Assembly (NCBI RefSeq): GCF_037975245.1 | Contig: NC_092580.1 | Coordinates: forward strand, 13,424,501-13,488,500 | DNA from: Apostichopus japonicus | Lineage: Eukaryota; Echinodermata; Holothuroidea; Aspidochirotida; Stichopodidae | Direction: 5' to 3' | Length of the DNA stretch: 64,000 bases | Part shown: positions 25,972-37,700 of the stretch, in pieces | Position numbering within the stretch: position 1 is the stretch's first letter | How the letters are laid out: each line of letters begins with the position of its first letter | Made by a program: the position numbers and the translations under genes | Notes under the pieces: generated by a model | What the model was told of the DNA's origin: nothing | Seen by the model: only the letters and a program-made list of their open reading frames with translations | The model's database searches: none

Positions 25972-26337
25972 AGTGGCGTAGAAAGGTACTTTTGAGTGGG
26001 GGGGGGGCTGAAGACTGATGGCCGGCCTGGGGGAGGGGGACCTAAGGGTAGGGGGTATCCCCCTCCCCTTTGGATTTTTTTTGCAATTCCAGGTAGCCTC
26101 AGATGCAATTTGGTGCAATATAGCTTCAACCCACCCACTCCACTTTGTATCTAATTTTGCATTTTCACCTAGCCTTAGATGCAATTTGGTGCTCCAAATG
26201 AGATTTTTTTGTCTCATTTGGAAATGAAAAGGGGTTTTCTGACTTGCAAAGCAGGGGGCGGAATGATACTTCCGCCCCTGCATATTTTTCACTGGGGGGC
26301 TGGCGCCCCCCCAGCCCCCCCGGTTCCTACACCCTTG
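25972..26337 (+). mobile_element. MITE with exact 9-bp target duplication (366 bp)
   Basis: CATGTAGTC flanks both sides (25963-25971 and 26338-26346). The ends are weak inverted repeats: AGTGGCGTAGAAAGG on the left and AAGGGTGTAGGAACC read from the right. The inside is G/C-rich with long G and C runs and no transposase. The 9-bp duplication would fit a Mutator-like element. Confidence 0.78.
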
Positions 26338-27544
26338 CATGTAGTCAAGCTATCATATATCGTCAAGCTACGGTTTAGCTATCAGCTATATTACTCCAGC
26401 AATGTAGTCAAATTTTATACAAGCTGTTAAAATGCATATATAGTCCAGCTATGTGGTCAAGTCAAATGCTTACCTATAAATGGAACATTTATTCCTCCAA
26501 ACTGAACAACATGCAAAGACAAATATGATAAAAATTTCCTGTATTCATGGGAAAACTTGCTGGTCTTGATTTTCGGAACCAACGTTGGACCTCTCTACTA
26601 TTACTACTCTTTTGACACTAAGAATCCTTTACATTGTAACAGCATGTGGGGGGGAAAGGGTGTGTGGGGGGGGGGTTGGGGAGAGAGAATAAGCCATTTC
26701 ATTTCACGAGGCATTTCTATGCAGTTACTAATGACTTGTAAATAAATTGAATAATTTTTCACAATTTAAGGTTGTTCAAGACATTTCCAGATATTCAACA
26801 TTTTTTTTTTTTTCTCTCTCAAATATATATAGTTTGGTTGATGAATAGTGAAATTGTTTACATCAATATTTAAAAGTAAACCTATGTTTTTATTACCACT
26901 TCTTGGTTCCCTCAAGTATAATTGTCTTGATGTGGTATTAGTAGGATTACTACATAATGTACTATCATACATAGTGAGGTATATTAAAAAAGGAATTGTT
27001 TTCATACATTTTGTTCCTCATTCTACTTATGTTCATACTATTCATACTTTAACTTTTTCATTCATACTTTTATTCTTCATCTATCTGCTTTGTCTCTAAG
27101 TGATTTTTTTTTATAGCTTTTTTACTGCTTGAAATAGCGAGCGGAACAACCTTTCTCCATTACATTAATAGTGAGAACCATATTCTGATAACATGATTCA
27201 ATTCCAAAGATATGGATTATGAAAAGTTTGGAGAAATTTCTTCCATAAAGGTAAATGCTAAGTTTAAACGTGCTGTGCAAGTTGCAGGGAATTGCTCGAT
27301 GGTTGGTATGCTCGTTTTAAGAATAGATTGCCTTCAGGTAATTACATGTCTGCTAAAGTAATACTCACACAAAAAAAAAAAACAAGACACATTGTCATGG
27401 TGAATTTATGAGATAGAACATTCCAGTTTATAACACACAATCAGTTTCACTAAAGCGGCATTGTGAAGTCCATTTTTGGTTTCGATGATAATCGTAACCT
27501 ATGCATTCATAATGGCGTATGTGTGTGTGTGCGTTTGTGACGCC

Positions 27545-28260
27545 CAGCTTGTAAACACGATATCTCAAGAAGGGAAGGTCAGACAAATTTCATATTTAGT
27601 GCGTAGAAGTACCACATTGAGTACAAGGAGCCTATTGTTTTTTGGTGGAAGTCAAAGGTCATTTGGGGTCACCAGGGTTCAAATTGTGAAAACCTTGTAA
27701 ACACGATATCTCAAGAAGGAAAGGTCAGTCCAATTTTATAGTTATGTGTAGAAGCACCACATTGATTACAAGAAGCCTATTGTTTTTGGTGGAGGTCAGA
27801 GGTCATCAGAGGTCAAATTGTGAAACCCTTGTAAACATGTACACCCTCACTATACATTATATCAGATTCATGAAGAAACCCTGCTCATGTTACATCATCA
27901 AATCCACAATGCATTTTTGCACTCTGGTTTTGATGGTCGTTGTGTAAGTTGACAGAGGAATACACAAAAGTGATGGACTTAGATTTGTGTAAACCAGGCA
28001 TGTTTGGTGCAGAGGCACAACCAATTTGCCCCCTTTTTGATTCCTTGCCCGAAGGCTCAAGGAATCTATGCGCTGGTGATTGCGTGTGTGTATGTGACGC
28101 CCTGGGCTTGTTAACACGATAACTCAACAATGGCAAGTTGGATTGAAGCCATACTTACTACATAGATGCGCCATTGTAAGTAGTTGAACCCTATTGATTT
28201 TGGTACTCATCTCATGAATAATGATGAGGTCACGGGGTCAAACGTGAAAATCTCCAAATG
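27545..28260 (+). repeat. Tandem ~145-bp units rich in AGGTCA words
   Basis: Units begin TAAACACGATATCTCAAGAA, continue with GTAGAAG-ACCACATTGA and GCCTATTGTTTTT, and end in a run of AAGGTCA, GAGGTCA and GGGTCA words and TTGTGAAAACCTTG. Copies lie at about 27548-27690 and 27697-27838, with a diverged one at about 28110-28260. Confidence 0.85.
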
Positions 28261-28339
28261 CTTATAACTCCGCAACCGAAAGTCAGAATTTATTCATACT
28301 TGGTATTAATATGTTGGTAGGTTTTTTAGTTTCTAATAT

Positions 28340-28610
28340 TTAAGGTTCATAATGGGAGGAAAGGGATATAAGAACAGCTAAAGCAACTGCCTACACTGGG
28401 GTGTGAACCCTAGACATGGAGTTTGTCTTGAGAACTAACCACTGCGCCAATTTAACTGTTGAGAAATAATGCTCGTTTCAAATATTTAAGGTTCATAATG
28501 GAAGGAAAAGGTATAAGAATAGAAAAAGGAAAACTGCCTTCACTGGAGTTTGAACCCTAGACATTGAGTTTGTATCGCTCTCCAGGTACAGACTATTAAC
28601 CCATGGGCGC
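28340..28610 (-). repeat. Pair of tRNA-like (SINE-type) direct repeats
   Basis: Two copies (about 28341-28452 and 28488-28605) share GGTTCATAATGG-AGGAAA and GAACCCTAGACAT. On the minus strand the first copy reads TGGCGCAGTGGTTAG (A-box-like) and, about 35 nt later, AGGGTTCACACCC (B-box-like), suggesting derivation from a tRNA promoter. Confidence 0.55.
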
Positions 28611-28700
28611 AGATCCTGGTGGGAACAGCGGGGCGCATCCCCATCAACTTTTTCAGTGGTGGAGACATGATATACCGTGTCCCCACCAATTTGTCTTGAT
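28608..28700 (+). mobile_element. Solo end of the 48831-50049 transposon family
   Basis: ATGGGCGCAGATCCTGG followed by G-rich sequence resembles the terminal repeat CATGGGCGGCGATCC of the elements at 36283-37085 and 48831-50049. No matching second end is seen. Confidence 0.45.
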
Positions 28701-29445
28701 CAAACGCAGCATTTCAAATTCCCGCCCTGTATTGAACTTTGACGCAGTTTAATCCAGTATTGTGCAAATGATATGTTATTAAAGACGAGAATTATTACTA
28801 TTGACACTGTTGGGCGTGACTTCTCCGCTGACGTATTAACACATTAAATCATGTGAAGCATAATCTATACACGAGACCGGTAAATTGTGGTCAACAAAAC
28901 GGACTGAGTGCGAACAAAACAATCGTTAACAAATCATACCCTATGTTGGCAATTTGAGCTAGCTTCACGTCCTGCGGTGTTTCAACTTTCAGTTGAATTA
29001 CCTGAAGTTTTGGTCAGTTTCGGGAAATATTTTGAGAAGATAAAATTTTGGAAGGGAAGTATTTGAATGTTTCTAATTATATATCTCTGATGTAAGAATG
29101 TAAGATGTAAGAATAAACTGGACCTTACAACCTGCTACTCCATAGTACACTTTTTATCGTACTGTGAGACGTATGAGCTTTCTAAGATGAATATACGAGC
29201 ATGCAGGAGCAGCATTCATATAAGTCGATGTAACTTAAATTATCACTAGTTCTCATTTCATTATATTTATCCACAGTTGTTTGAATATAGGACGCATTTG
29301 CGGCAGTATATAGTTGTTTTCTGGGAGAGGACCCCAGACCCATCGTATACAAAATTCTTCTTGGATTATTTGTCCGCTGATTTTTTTCTGCAGACGACCA
29401 TGTATTTCCCCAAACTAAATTTCTAAGCCATGAGATCTAAAACTT

Positions 29446-30463
29446 ATACAACAACCAGTTAAAACATCAGTATCGGGCAGTATGTTATCACCCTCCGTTC
29501 CATTTTTGAAGAAAAAAGTATGATTAAAACACGGAACGCTTCTATCGCTTAGAATACAACTTCCGAGGATCAACACTAAACCGGAAAACATTTATGAATA
29601 ACAAAAAGGTTTGATTTGACTGCTTCGAAATCACGTATCACTTGCAAGATGCGTCATGCGCCCTCTAGCGGTCTCTATTCAGAGGAACAAAAGAAAACCT
29701 GAAAACTTTTGGACGAACAAAGGTTTTTCAAACCTTTGTTCGTCCAAAAAGTTTTTCGGTTGCCTATTGTTCCTCTGAAGTCAAAAACTGACCAAAAAAG
29801 AGGCCGCAAGAGGGCGCTCGACGCATCTTGCCAATGTTACAAATCGAACACGTGATCATCATGTGATCATCAGGTGATCATCACGTGACCATCACGTGAT
29901 CAAACATTTGAATGCTTTGAAATCACCTGATTTTAAAGCATGGTCACGTGATTTCAGCGCGTAATTTGGCGATTTCAAAGCAGTCTCAAAAGTTTGATCA
30001 CGTGATGGTCACGTGATGGTCACGTGATGATCACCTGATGATCACGTGATGATCACGTGTTTGATTTGTAACACTGGCAAGATGCGTCGAGCGCCCTCTT
30101 GCGGCCTCTTTTTTGGTCAGTTTTTGACTTCAGAGGAACAATAGGCAACCGAAAAACTTTTTGGACGAACAAAGGTTTGAAAAACCTTTGTTCGTCCAAA
30201 AGTTTTCAGGTTTTCTTTTGTTCCTCTGAATAGAGGCCGCTAGAGGGCGCATGACGCATCTTGCAAGTGATACGTGATTTCGAAGCAGTCAAATCAAACC
30301 TTTTTGTTATTCATAAATATTTTCCGGTTTAGTGTTGATCCTCGGAAGTTGTATTCTAAGCGATAGAAGCGTTCCATGTTTTAATCATAATTTTTTCTTC
30401 AAAAATGGAACGGAGGGTGATAAAATACTGCCAGATACTGATGTTTTAACTGGTTGTTGTATA
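29446..30463. repeat. Giant foldback palindrome (~1.0 kb, arms ~480 bp)
   Basis: The left arm begins at about 29446 with TATACAACAACCAGTT and is matched in reverse at the right end (AACTGGTTGTTGTATA, to 30463). Pairing continues almost without interruption inward to a 30-50-nt loop near 29930-29980. Each arm carries its own small hairpin (29703-29757 and the mirror at about 30150-30205, stem GGACGAACAAAGGTTT), two AGAGGGCGC motifs, and a row of ATCACGTGA-type words. No open frame, and no clear target duplication. Confidence 0.93.
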
Positions 30464-31259
30464 TTAATAGCTTTCAACCCCAACCGCGCCGAGAAATGAG
30501 CTAAGCAGATTCAAGAAACGTTGCCTTGACCATTACTTTAGCAAGTAGGCAATCAAAAGAATTTAGATCATTTAAAAATAAGTGATACTCTACCCACTTC
30601 TGTAAAGGTAATTGGTTATTTTGTACCAACATCGTTGGGTAATGAAATCTTTAACTGTTTAGGAAATGAAAACGCACTAACCAACCTACTCCCTTTCCTT
30701 ACCAATTGTTGGTTTGAACGCGGCCAAACGGGAGAGAGATGGAATGGGTAAGCCAGTCAATAAAGATCGGTACAATAATAAAGGCGACACTTTGATATTA
30801 ACGTTACCGACTTCTTTGTATTTAGTAAGGGAGGAAAAACAGCTTCTGAAATAGGTGAAATAAATATACATGAGAATAGGCTAAAGAACAGGTACCATAA
30901 TGTAATATGAAATTAATACTTGCCATAAACAGTCCTACCCAATCTGACATAGCATCCTATTAGACAATAAAATTGATCTATGAAACATCAATAACATCAA
31001 CATAAATACAATTTAAAAATGAATACCCGCAAAATGAAAAGTATCAAATACGAACATCAACAAGAACATCAAAATCACATTATCATGTCTCAACTGAAAG
31101 TATCTTTTAACATGAATGATAATTTTATGGTAAAGTCACCACATAAATCTAAATTACCTATACCACCTCATAGTTAATGGGACATCCTTTGTGCGATTTC
31201 ACCAAAGCTCGGTATAACAACAAGCCTATAACCTTGAGATTAAATGTCATCGGTGGAAC

Positions 31260-31827
31260 GGTTACATCTCTATGTTCCGACGTCTCTATGTTCCGACAAT
31301 CTTTTTTACCCAAATTTTTTCAGACTCAATTTTTTTTGGGACCAAAATTTTTGACCAACATGTTTTCGGACCAACTTTTTTCGGACCAATTTTTTTTTGG
31401 ACAAACTGATTTTGGTCCCAAAAAATTTGAGTACAAACAATTAAATTTTGGGTCACAGTCAATTTTCGGTCACAAGTACTATTTGGGTCATAACTAACTT
31501 TTGGCCCTTTTTTTTTGTGAAAAAAATTTGGTGCGTCCAAATAATTGTGTTCCCCAAAAAAGGTAGGTCAGAAAAAATGTTGGTCCAAAAAAATGGAGTC
31601 CCCCCCAAAAAATGGGTCCCAAAAAATTTGGAGCCCAAAAAATTAAGTCCCCCAAAAAATTTTGTCAGAAAAATTGGGGACCAAAATGATTGAGTCTCCA
31701 AAAAAAAATTGGGTCCGAAAAGATTTTGGTCCAAAACAAGTACAGTCCAAACAAATTGTCGGAACATAGAGACTTCAGAACATAGAGACGTCGGAACATA
31801 GAGACGTCGGAACATAGGGATGTCACT
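31260..31827. mobile_element. hAT-type MITE with exact 8-bp duplication (568 bp)
   Basis: GGTGGAAC flanks both sides (31252-31259 and 31828-31835). The terminal inverted repeats are about 38 bp with three mismatches: left GGTTACATCTCTATG, right end read inward AGTGACATCCCTATG, both then running into tandem TTCCGACGTCTCTATG units. The interior is a degenerate series of TTTTGGTCC / GGACCAAAA words, giving artificial Phe-rich frames on both strands. The 8-bp duplication points to the hAT superfamily. Confidence 0.87.
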
Positions 31828-32749
31828 GGTGGAACACTATCTCTCAATATCATGCAATGGTAAAATACACTTTAATGAACTTAACATAGGTTATTTGGTA
31901 ATACATATAGTTTTAGGGCCAGGAATGATAACATGCATTCATGGAATCAACTTAACCGGGTGTTCAAGTCGTTTACATTCGACCAGGTATTAGACAGTGG
32001 CTAACATTTGGGACCTCGACTCTCAGCAACTTGCAATACATAACCACCGAAGTACCCACCAACCCAACAAGATCAATAAAGGGGTGGAACCTGAGATGAC
32101 AGCGGCCTATTGTTCAGAGTTTGTCACAGAACCAAACATCTTATCTTCCAAACCTAATTCGATACCAAAACGCAATTCCTTCTCTTTGACTTCTGTTAAG
32201 ATACTTTCACTTTACTTCTTTCGTTTATTTGGAAACCCACGCTCGCAATGGCTGAGATGCACCACGCTAGCCTGCCTTCCATTCAGCGTAGTGATACGGT
32301 CCGCATCACTACCTGCAAACTGACGGAACCTAATTATTTAATGTGCATGTAATACAAAGCCGTTACTACATTAACTGCGGTAAGACACTACCCACATACT
32401 ATGGTGAACATATTACCATACTTTTTGACAAATCAGAAGAACAAACTCTGATCGTAACGCTGCTCTGCAGGATAAAAACAGAGACTCAAAAACAGTACAG
32501 CCCTATATCCTAAACATTCAAGTATCATAGCTTAGGCTACCATAGTACTTCAACTGATTGTGAACTGATTCTGTTACATGACTTTCTCATATTGTACACA
32601 AAATTCCCTTCATTAATTTATGACACCTTTTTCAACCTTAATGTGATATTCAAGAAAAAAAAGGATCTGCTATTTACATGTACTTTTACAACTAAAATCT
32701 TGTTCACTTCACAACACATTTCATTACACAATCACAAAGTGAGGTTAAT

Positions 32750-33285
32750 ATTACAATAGTTTATGGCACTGCAGTATATATGCCAAACAATACAAAACAA
32801 TACAAAAAAATAACAATGCCAAAACAATGGCATATAACTGCAGTATATATGTCAAAACAATAACAATGCCAAACCAATAACAAAAAATGCCAAAACAATA
32901 GCATATAACTGCAGTATATATGCCAAACCAATAACAAAACAATGCCAAAACAATAGCATATAACTGCAGTATTTATGCCAAAACAATTACGATACAAAAC
33001 AATAACAATGCCAAAACAATAGCATATAACTGCAGTTTAGTGCAGTATATATGCCAAACCAATAACAATACAAAACAATAACAATGCAACTAATAACATA
33101 TAACTGCAGTATATATGTTTAAACAATACAGAACAATAACAATACAAAACAATAACAATGCCAAAACAATGGCATATAACTGCAGTATATATGCCAAACC
33201 AATAACAAAACAATAACAATACAAAACAATAATAATGCCAAACAATAGCATATAACTGCAGTATATATGCCAAACCAATTTTATC
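32750..33285 (+). repeat. Tandem repeat with CATATAACTGCAGTATATATG core
   Basis: About nine copies of an imperfect unit: GCATATAACTGCAGTATATA, then TGCCAAACCAATAAC and AATACAAAACAATAAC spacers of variable number. Minus-strand Tyr/Cys/Phe-rich frames are repeat artefacts. Confidence 0.92.
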
Positions 33286-33485
33286 CCAGCCTGCAGAAGG
33301 TTTACATGATGCCCAATTTTTGTATCAAAGATGTAGAAGGAAAGACCTACTGAACGTCAAACCAGACCAGCCTCAGAGAAGTTCTGTGCCACTGTTTTGG
33401 GAATGTTTAATTAACCAGAAATGACTTCATGATACCTTGTCACACATGGGACGAAAATATTTTACATTAAAGTATTTATATTTTA

Positions 33486-33502
33486 TATTTGTTTATTTAT
33501 TT
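33486..33502 (-). promoter_or_regulatory. Candidate polyadenylation signals of the PLP-enzyme gene
   Basis: TTTATTTATTT on the plus strand gives overlapping AATAAA words on the minus strand about 320 nt after the stop at 33819. Plausible, but the region is AT-rich. Confidence 0.35.
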
Positions 33503-33818
33503 ACATATATATTTATTTTTATATTTAATATTTATATAATTATATTTGATAAAATTAACCATATTACATCTCCTTTTATCCAAACTTAATAACTAAAGAT
33601 ATGACACGCATGCTCACACAACATCACCATCGCATAAATTCCTTTTTCCTCTGGGAAAGAATCAAAATAAAAGACTCCATAAAATGAAATTGTTAATAAT
33701 AATATGGACAAATAAGGATCATTAACACTTAGCTACTATAATTTGAAAGGTATCTATGGAATACAAAATCGAGCTGCAAGTGAAATTTCTTAAACTATTG
33801 GTCACACTAGGGTGACTA

Positions 33819-34288
33819 CTACTCCTTCCAGAGCTCGTACATTTGCTGAGGTGAGATGTTTCCGCCGGTCAAGACAATGACCACTCTCTTGCCGATGACG
33901 TCTGGAATTTTGTTGAACATCAACGCAGCAAACGCTGCTGCACCGGCCGGTTCCACCACCAGGCCTCGTTCATACAGGTGCTTAGTGGCCCTGACCAACT
34001 CATCGTCACTGACCAACAAAACACCTTCCGTGAAATGTTTACAGTGGTTGTACGTTTTCCTCCCTGTGGGTATAATCAAAGCACTAGGTAAGGCTAGTGG
34101 CTATGTTGCGATCTCCAGGACAAAAATCTCCAGGGCAGTATGACAGGGGGGCACAAATACACATACTTCTGGGTGATGAGGGGGGGCTTATGGCACCTCA
34201 GAATAAAATCAGGGGCCATTCAGCCCTCCTTCCACCCCCCCACCCCACAGGCAGACAGAATATTACACAAATTTCTAGAATACATTAC

Positions 34289-34324
<36 letters not shown>

Positions 34325-34343
34325 GTATATGTATATATAAATG

Positions 34344-34410
<67 letters not shown>

Positions 34411-34701
34411 ATCGTAACGAGTTGGAAAATCAAGAACAGTGAAAAAACTTTCAGCCTCCACCGGGATTCGAACCACGGGCCTTCCGCTCTGTACACGGAC
34501 ACCCTAAGCACTAGGCTATGGACGCTGATTGTATGTCCAGAGGTTCGAAACCGGTAAGGAAGGTCGTAATTTCACTGTAGGCGTTTGTCACCTGTATCGA
34601 ACAATACTAGTTCTGTTTTTGGTGACATATTTTGCCTTGCTCTAGAGATCAAACATGATGCTAACCAACTCGAAATCATTTGTGATTCCTAAAGCCGGAT
34701 C

Positions 34702-34752
<51 letters not shown>

Positions 34753-37700
34753 GATACAACCAAAACAGTCAAAAATTCTTCAACATTGTTTAAAAGTTGC
34801 AAAAGTTTCTCATAAATTTGTAGTGCCCTCATTTTGGATACAATACATACTCTTTATTTTTTAGTTTTGTAACTATTTGTATGAAAAAGTTGTTATTTTC
34901 AAAAATAGAATTGTGAATAAAATGTGCCTCAAGAAATATCCAAATATTGTAATTTGTAGTACTGTACAGAATGAGGATCCATTTTGTTAGAAAGTTTGGA
35001 GGTATCTATTTTTGCTTGCTTCCTCATGTCCCTCTGCCTCTAAAAGGTTATGCCCTCACCATTCCTCCCTCCCTCCCACCCCTCTCTTGGGCATGTACTG
35101 AAGAAGCACACCACAAATTTTTTGTAGGTAGATCCACTTTACAGTTGTCAACAATTTTGAGGAAAATTCAAGTGAACTTGATTGAAAGAAGAAGATAATA
35201 TAAGATAAATTAGTGTGTAATGCAGTTTTAGGTAAACTGTCTGTACCACAGAGGAGAAGACAGCATTTTGAATCCGTCCATGATGTAGGACAACGACATC
35301 GGGCTTGTAACCTTACCTGCAAATGGGGGAGACAGACCAGACGCCACAGAATGTGAATTAGGTAGTTGTGCGGCTTCACCGTTCTGGAAGCTGAGATGCA
35401 TGGCATTGGCTGTGAATTAAACAGAAAGAGACAAAAACATTATTTAACAGGATAGATGATACAGCCATGAAATATATATAAAACTAACATGGAGAGACCG
35501 ATTCATCAGCCTTCCAATCGAAAAACAAATAAAGAAATATGAAGTCATTGGTCCAACCTCTCACTTTCAAAGCTCTGCTCCATGACACTGATATCTACAA
35601 TTTTTTATGAGAGATGTGTCTCACAGATCCACATCCACAGTGTCAAAACAAGACACAAGAACTTTTACGACCCAGGCCTGAATTTTATGCAACGGGCTAC
35701 TTGTCAGCTAAATGGACCTTTTTTGGATGCAAAGGAATTATGTCAATTACGAAAAGTACGAGAGAGAGAGAGCATGGGCACTTTATAAAAACCTGTTGTT
35801 ATTTCAATGAAATGGTCAAATTATCACTTTGACGAACAAGATTAGCTTCATAACATTTGTAGTACTTATAATGAATCTAACTAGAAGGACAATTTGGTCT
35901 ACTTTATCACAAGAAGAACTGCACTGTAGCAGGGGCGTATCCAGGGGGGGGCGCAACAGGCGCGCGCCCCCCCCTATTGGCCGTCACCCAAAAAAAGTTT
36001 AGCAAAAAAAAAAAAAAAAAAAATTGATGACGACCTTTATGTGAGATGTCGGTGATCGCTCAACCCCCCCCCCCTCCCGTATGCTTTATTTTTTGTTTGC
36101 CAAAAAAAGGTTCTGGCGAAGTTCGGCGGCATAATAGTTTTAGAAACATAGATGGTAATTGTGTTTGTATTATCACTATAAACACTAAATGACATGCCAG
36201 CCATACTAAATTGTGCATTTTGTGTCCATATTTACTGGAAATGTTGCTTATTATTAAGGTCGAAAAATGAATCACATATGGCCATGGGCGGCGATCCTGG
36301 GTGGAGGGGGGATATATCCCCCCATGAAAATGGGTGGAGGGGATGTAATGCACCATATCCCCCCCCCCCACCAAATGCCAGGGATAAGAATATTTTCATG
36401 CCTACATTTATGCATCTTCGTTAATGTACGGCTCTTTTTTAGCTTCATTTCTCGCCTACCATAAACGCAGTGCGATCTTTTCAAATAAAGCGTCTTTATA
36501 AAGCAAAAATAGTTGACTGTAGGCTTCATTGGCCCTATAACAACAAAATGTATTATTGATATAGTACATATATGCACTCTCGTAGTATTCATATAGGCCC
36601 TAAAGTAGGCCTACACACGTACATGTTCCCTCGAACAGCTGAGAAATCTCATGTAACCAGGGTAATGCTTAATACACGTTTCACCTGGATGCCCTAGCAA
36701 TCGGTACCTAGGAATGTGTAATTGTGTATTGCATGTGTATAGGCCTGTAATAGCCTGCATGAGGCCATTTTCTTCATCGAATAATATAACAGAGCTCTCG
36801 AACATTCTAACGTTGACAGGGGCAATTTTCCCAAAATAACACCCGAAATTAAAAAAAAAAGTATTTTGGATCCTGATTATGAGATATTTCGGACATGACA
36901 TCCCTATTTTAAAGTTGGGTATATGCCACTTGGAAACCTCGGGAAGTGCCGTTTCCGGCCATCTAGAGGGTTTGTTAATCCCAAAATGTTCTTGTACGCT
37001 TCGCGCCAACCCATGGTGGCGCTACGCTTAGATAGTCAACAAGGTCATATCCCCCCCCCACTCGGAAGTACGGATCGCCGCCCATGCATATGACACCATT
37101 TTGCATTTCAGCCCTTCTTTGAAAGCAAAAATTGTACACCCCTCCCCTTAGACCCATCCCCCAGGACGGCGATCATTCATGCCTGGCGCCCCCCCTATTG
37201 GAAAATCCTGGATACGCCCCTGCTGTAGTCAATGTTGTAGATTGTTTAAAACCATCGCTATGAGCCAATGTTGTAAATGTCTATACCACTTTTTGTTTCT
37301 TCGAAAAATCAGTCAAAATAGCTGGACTACACTGCCTAGCACCACATTTTTTAGGTAAGACTGGAAAGGCCTCAAAACTAACAAATTTCAAAGACGAATA
37401 TTTAAAGGACAAATAGTGTTGGATGTCATCAATGGGTGCTTTGTTTATATGAAGTTAAAATAAAAAAAGAAAATTTGTTCAAGTTATTAAAATATGAAGT
37501 GTGACATCATCATAAATTTAGCCTTTCCTGACATTTAACATGAAGGTGACTATCTTGGAAAAAGAGAATAGCTATAAAAGAACAACATTAAAGTTCTCAT
37601 TCAAAGTTGTTTTTCTAGTGGAGAGGGGAGAGGGGGGAGGGGAGAGAGGGGCTATGACAAATCAATGCTAACAATGTGCCTGAAGAGAATCAAATTTTCA

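Larger units (their letters stand above)
23653..33480. other. Repeat-rich intergenic region, no gene supported
   Basis: Nearly 10 kb without a recognisable exon. The content I can name is MITEs (25529-25835, 25972-26337, 31260-31827), AGGTCA-rich tandem units (27545-28260), a tRNA-like repeat pair (28340-28610), a large palindrome (29446-30463) and a tandem repeat (32750-33285). Stretches such as 24120-25500, 26350-27500 and 30470-31250 show nothing beyond AT-rich DNA. Confidence 0.6.

Noticed and set aside
29446-30463. CRISPR-like or satellite array
   Set aside because: The repeated words are mirror images from one palindrome rather than direct repeats with unique spacers.
31177-31853. Phe-rich open frames on both strands
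   Set aside because: They lie inside the hAT MITE and mirror its TTTTGGTCC/GGACCAAAA filler.
34430-34530. A functional tRNA gene
   Set aside because: A- and B-box words are present, but acceptor and anticodon stems do not pair and a TA tail follows, so it is a SINE head.
36611-37009. 132-residue minus-strand frame beginning [10 protein letters not shown] (and its twin at 48906-49124)
   Set aside because: The same frame occurs in both copies of a non-coding MULE-like element and is broken differently in each; no transposase motif.
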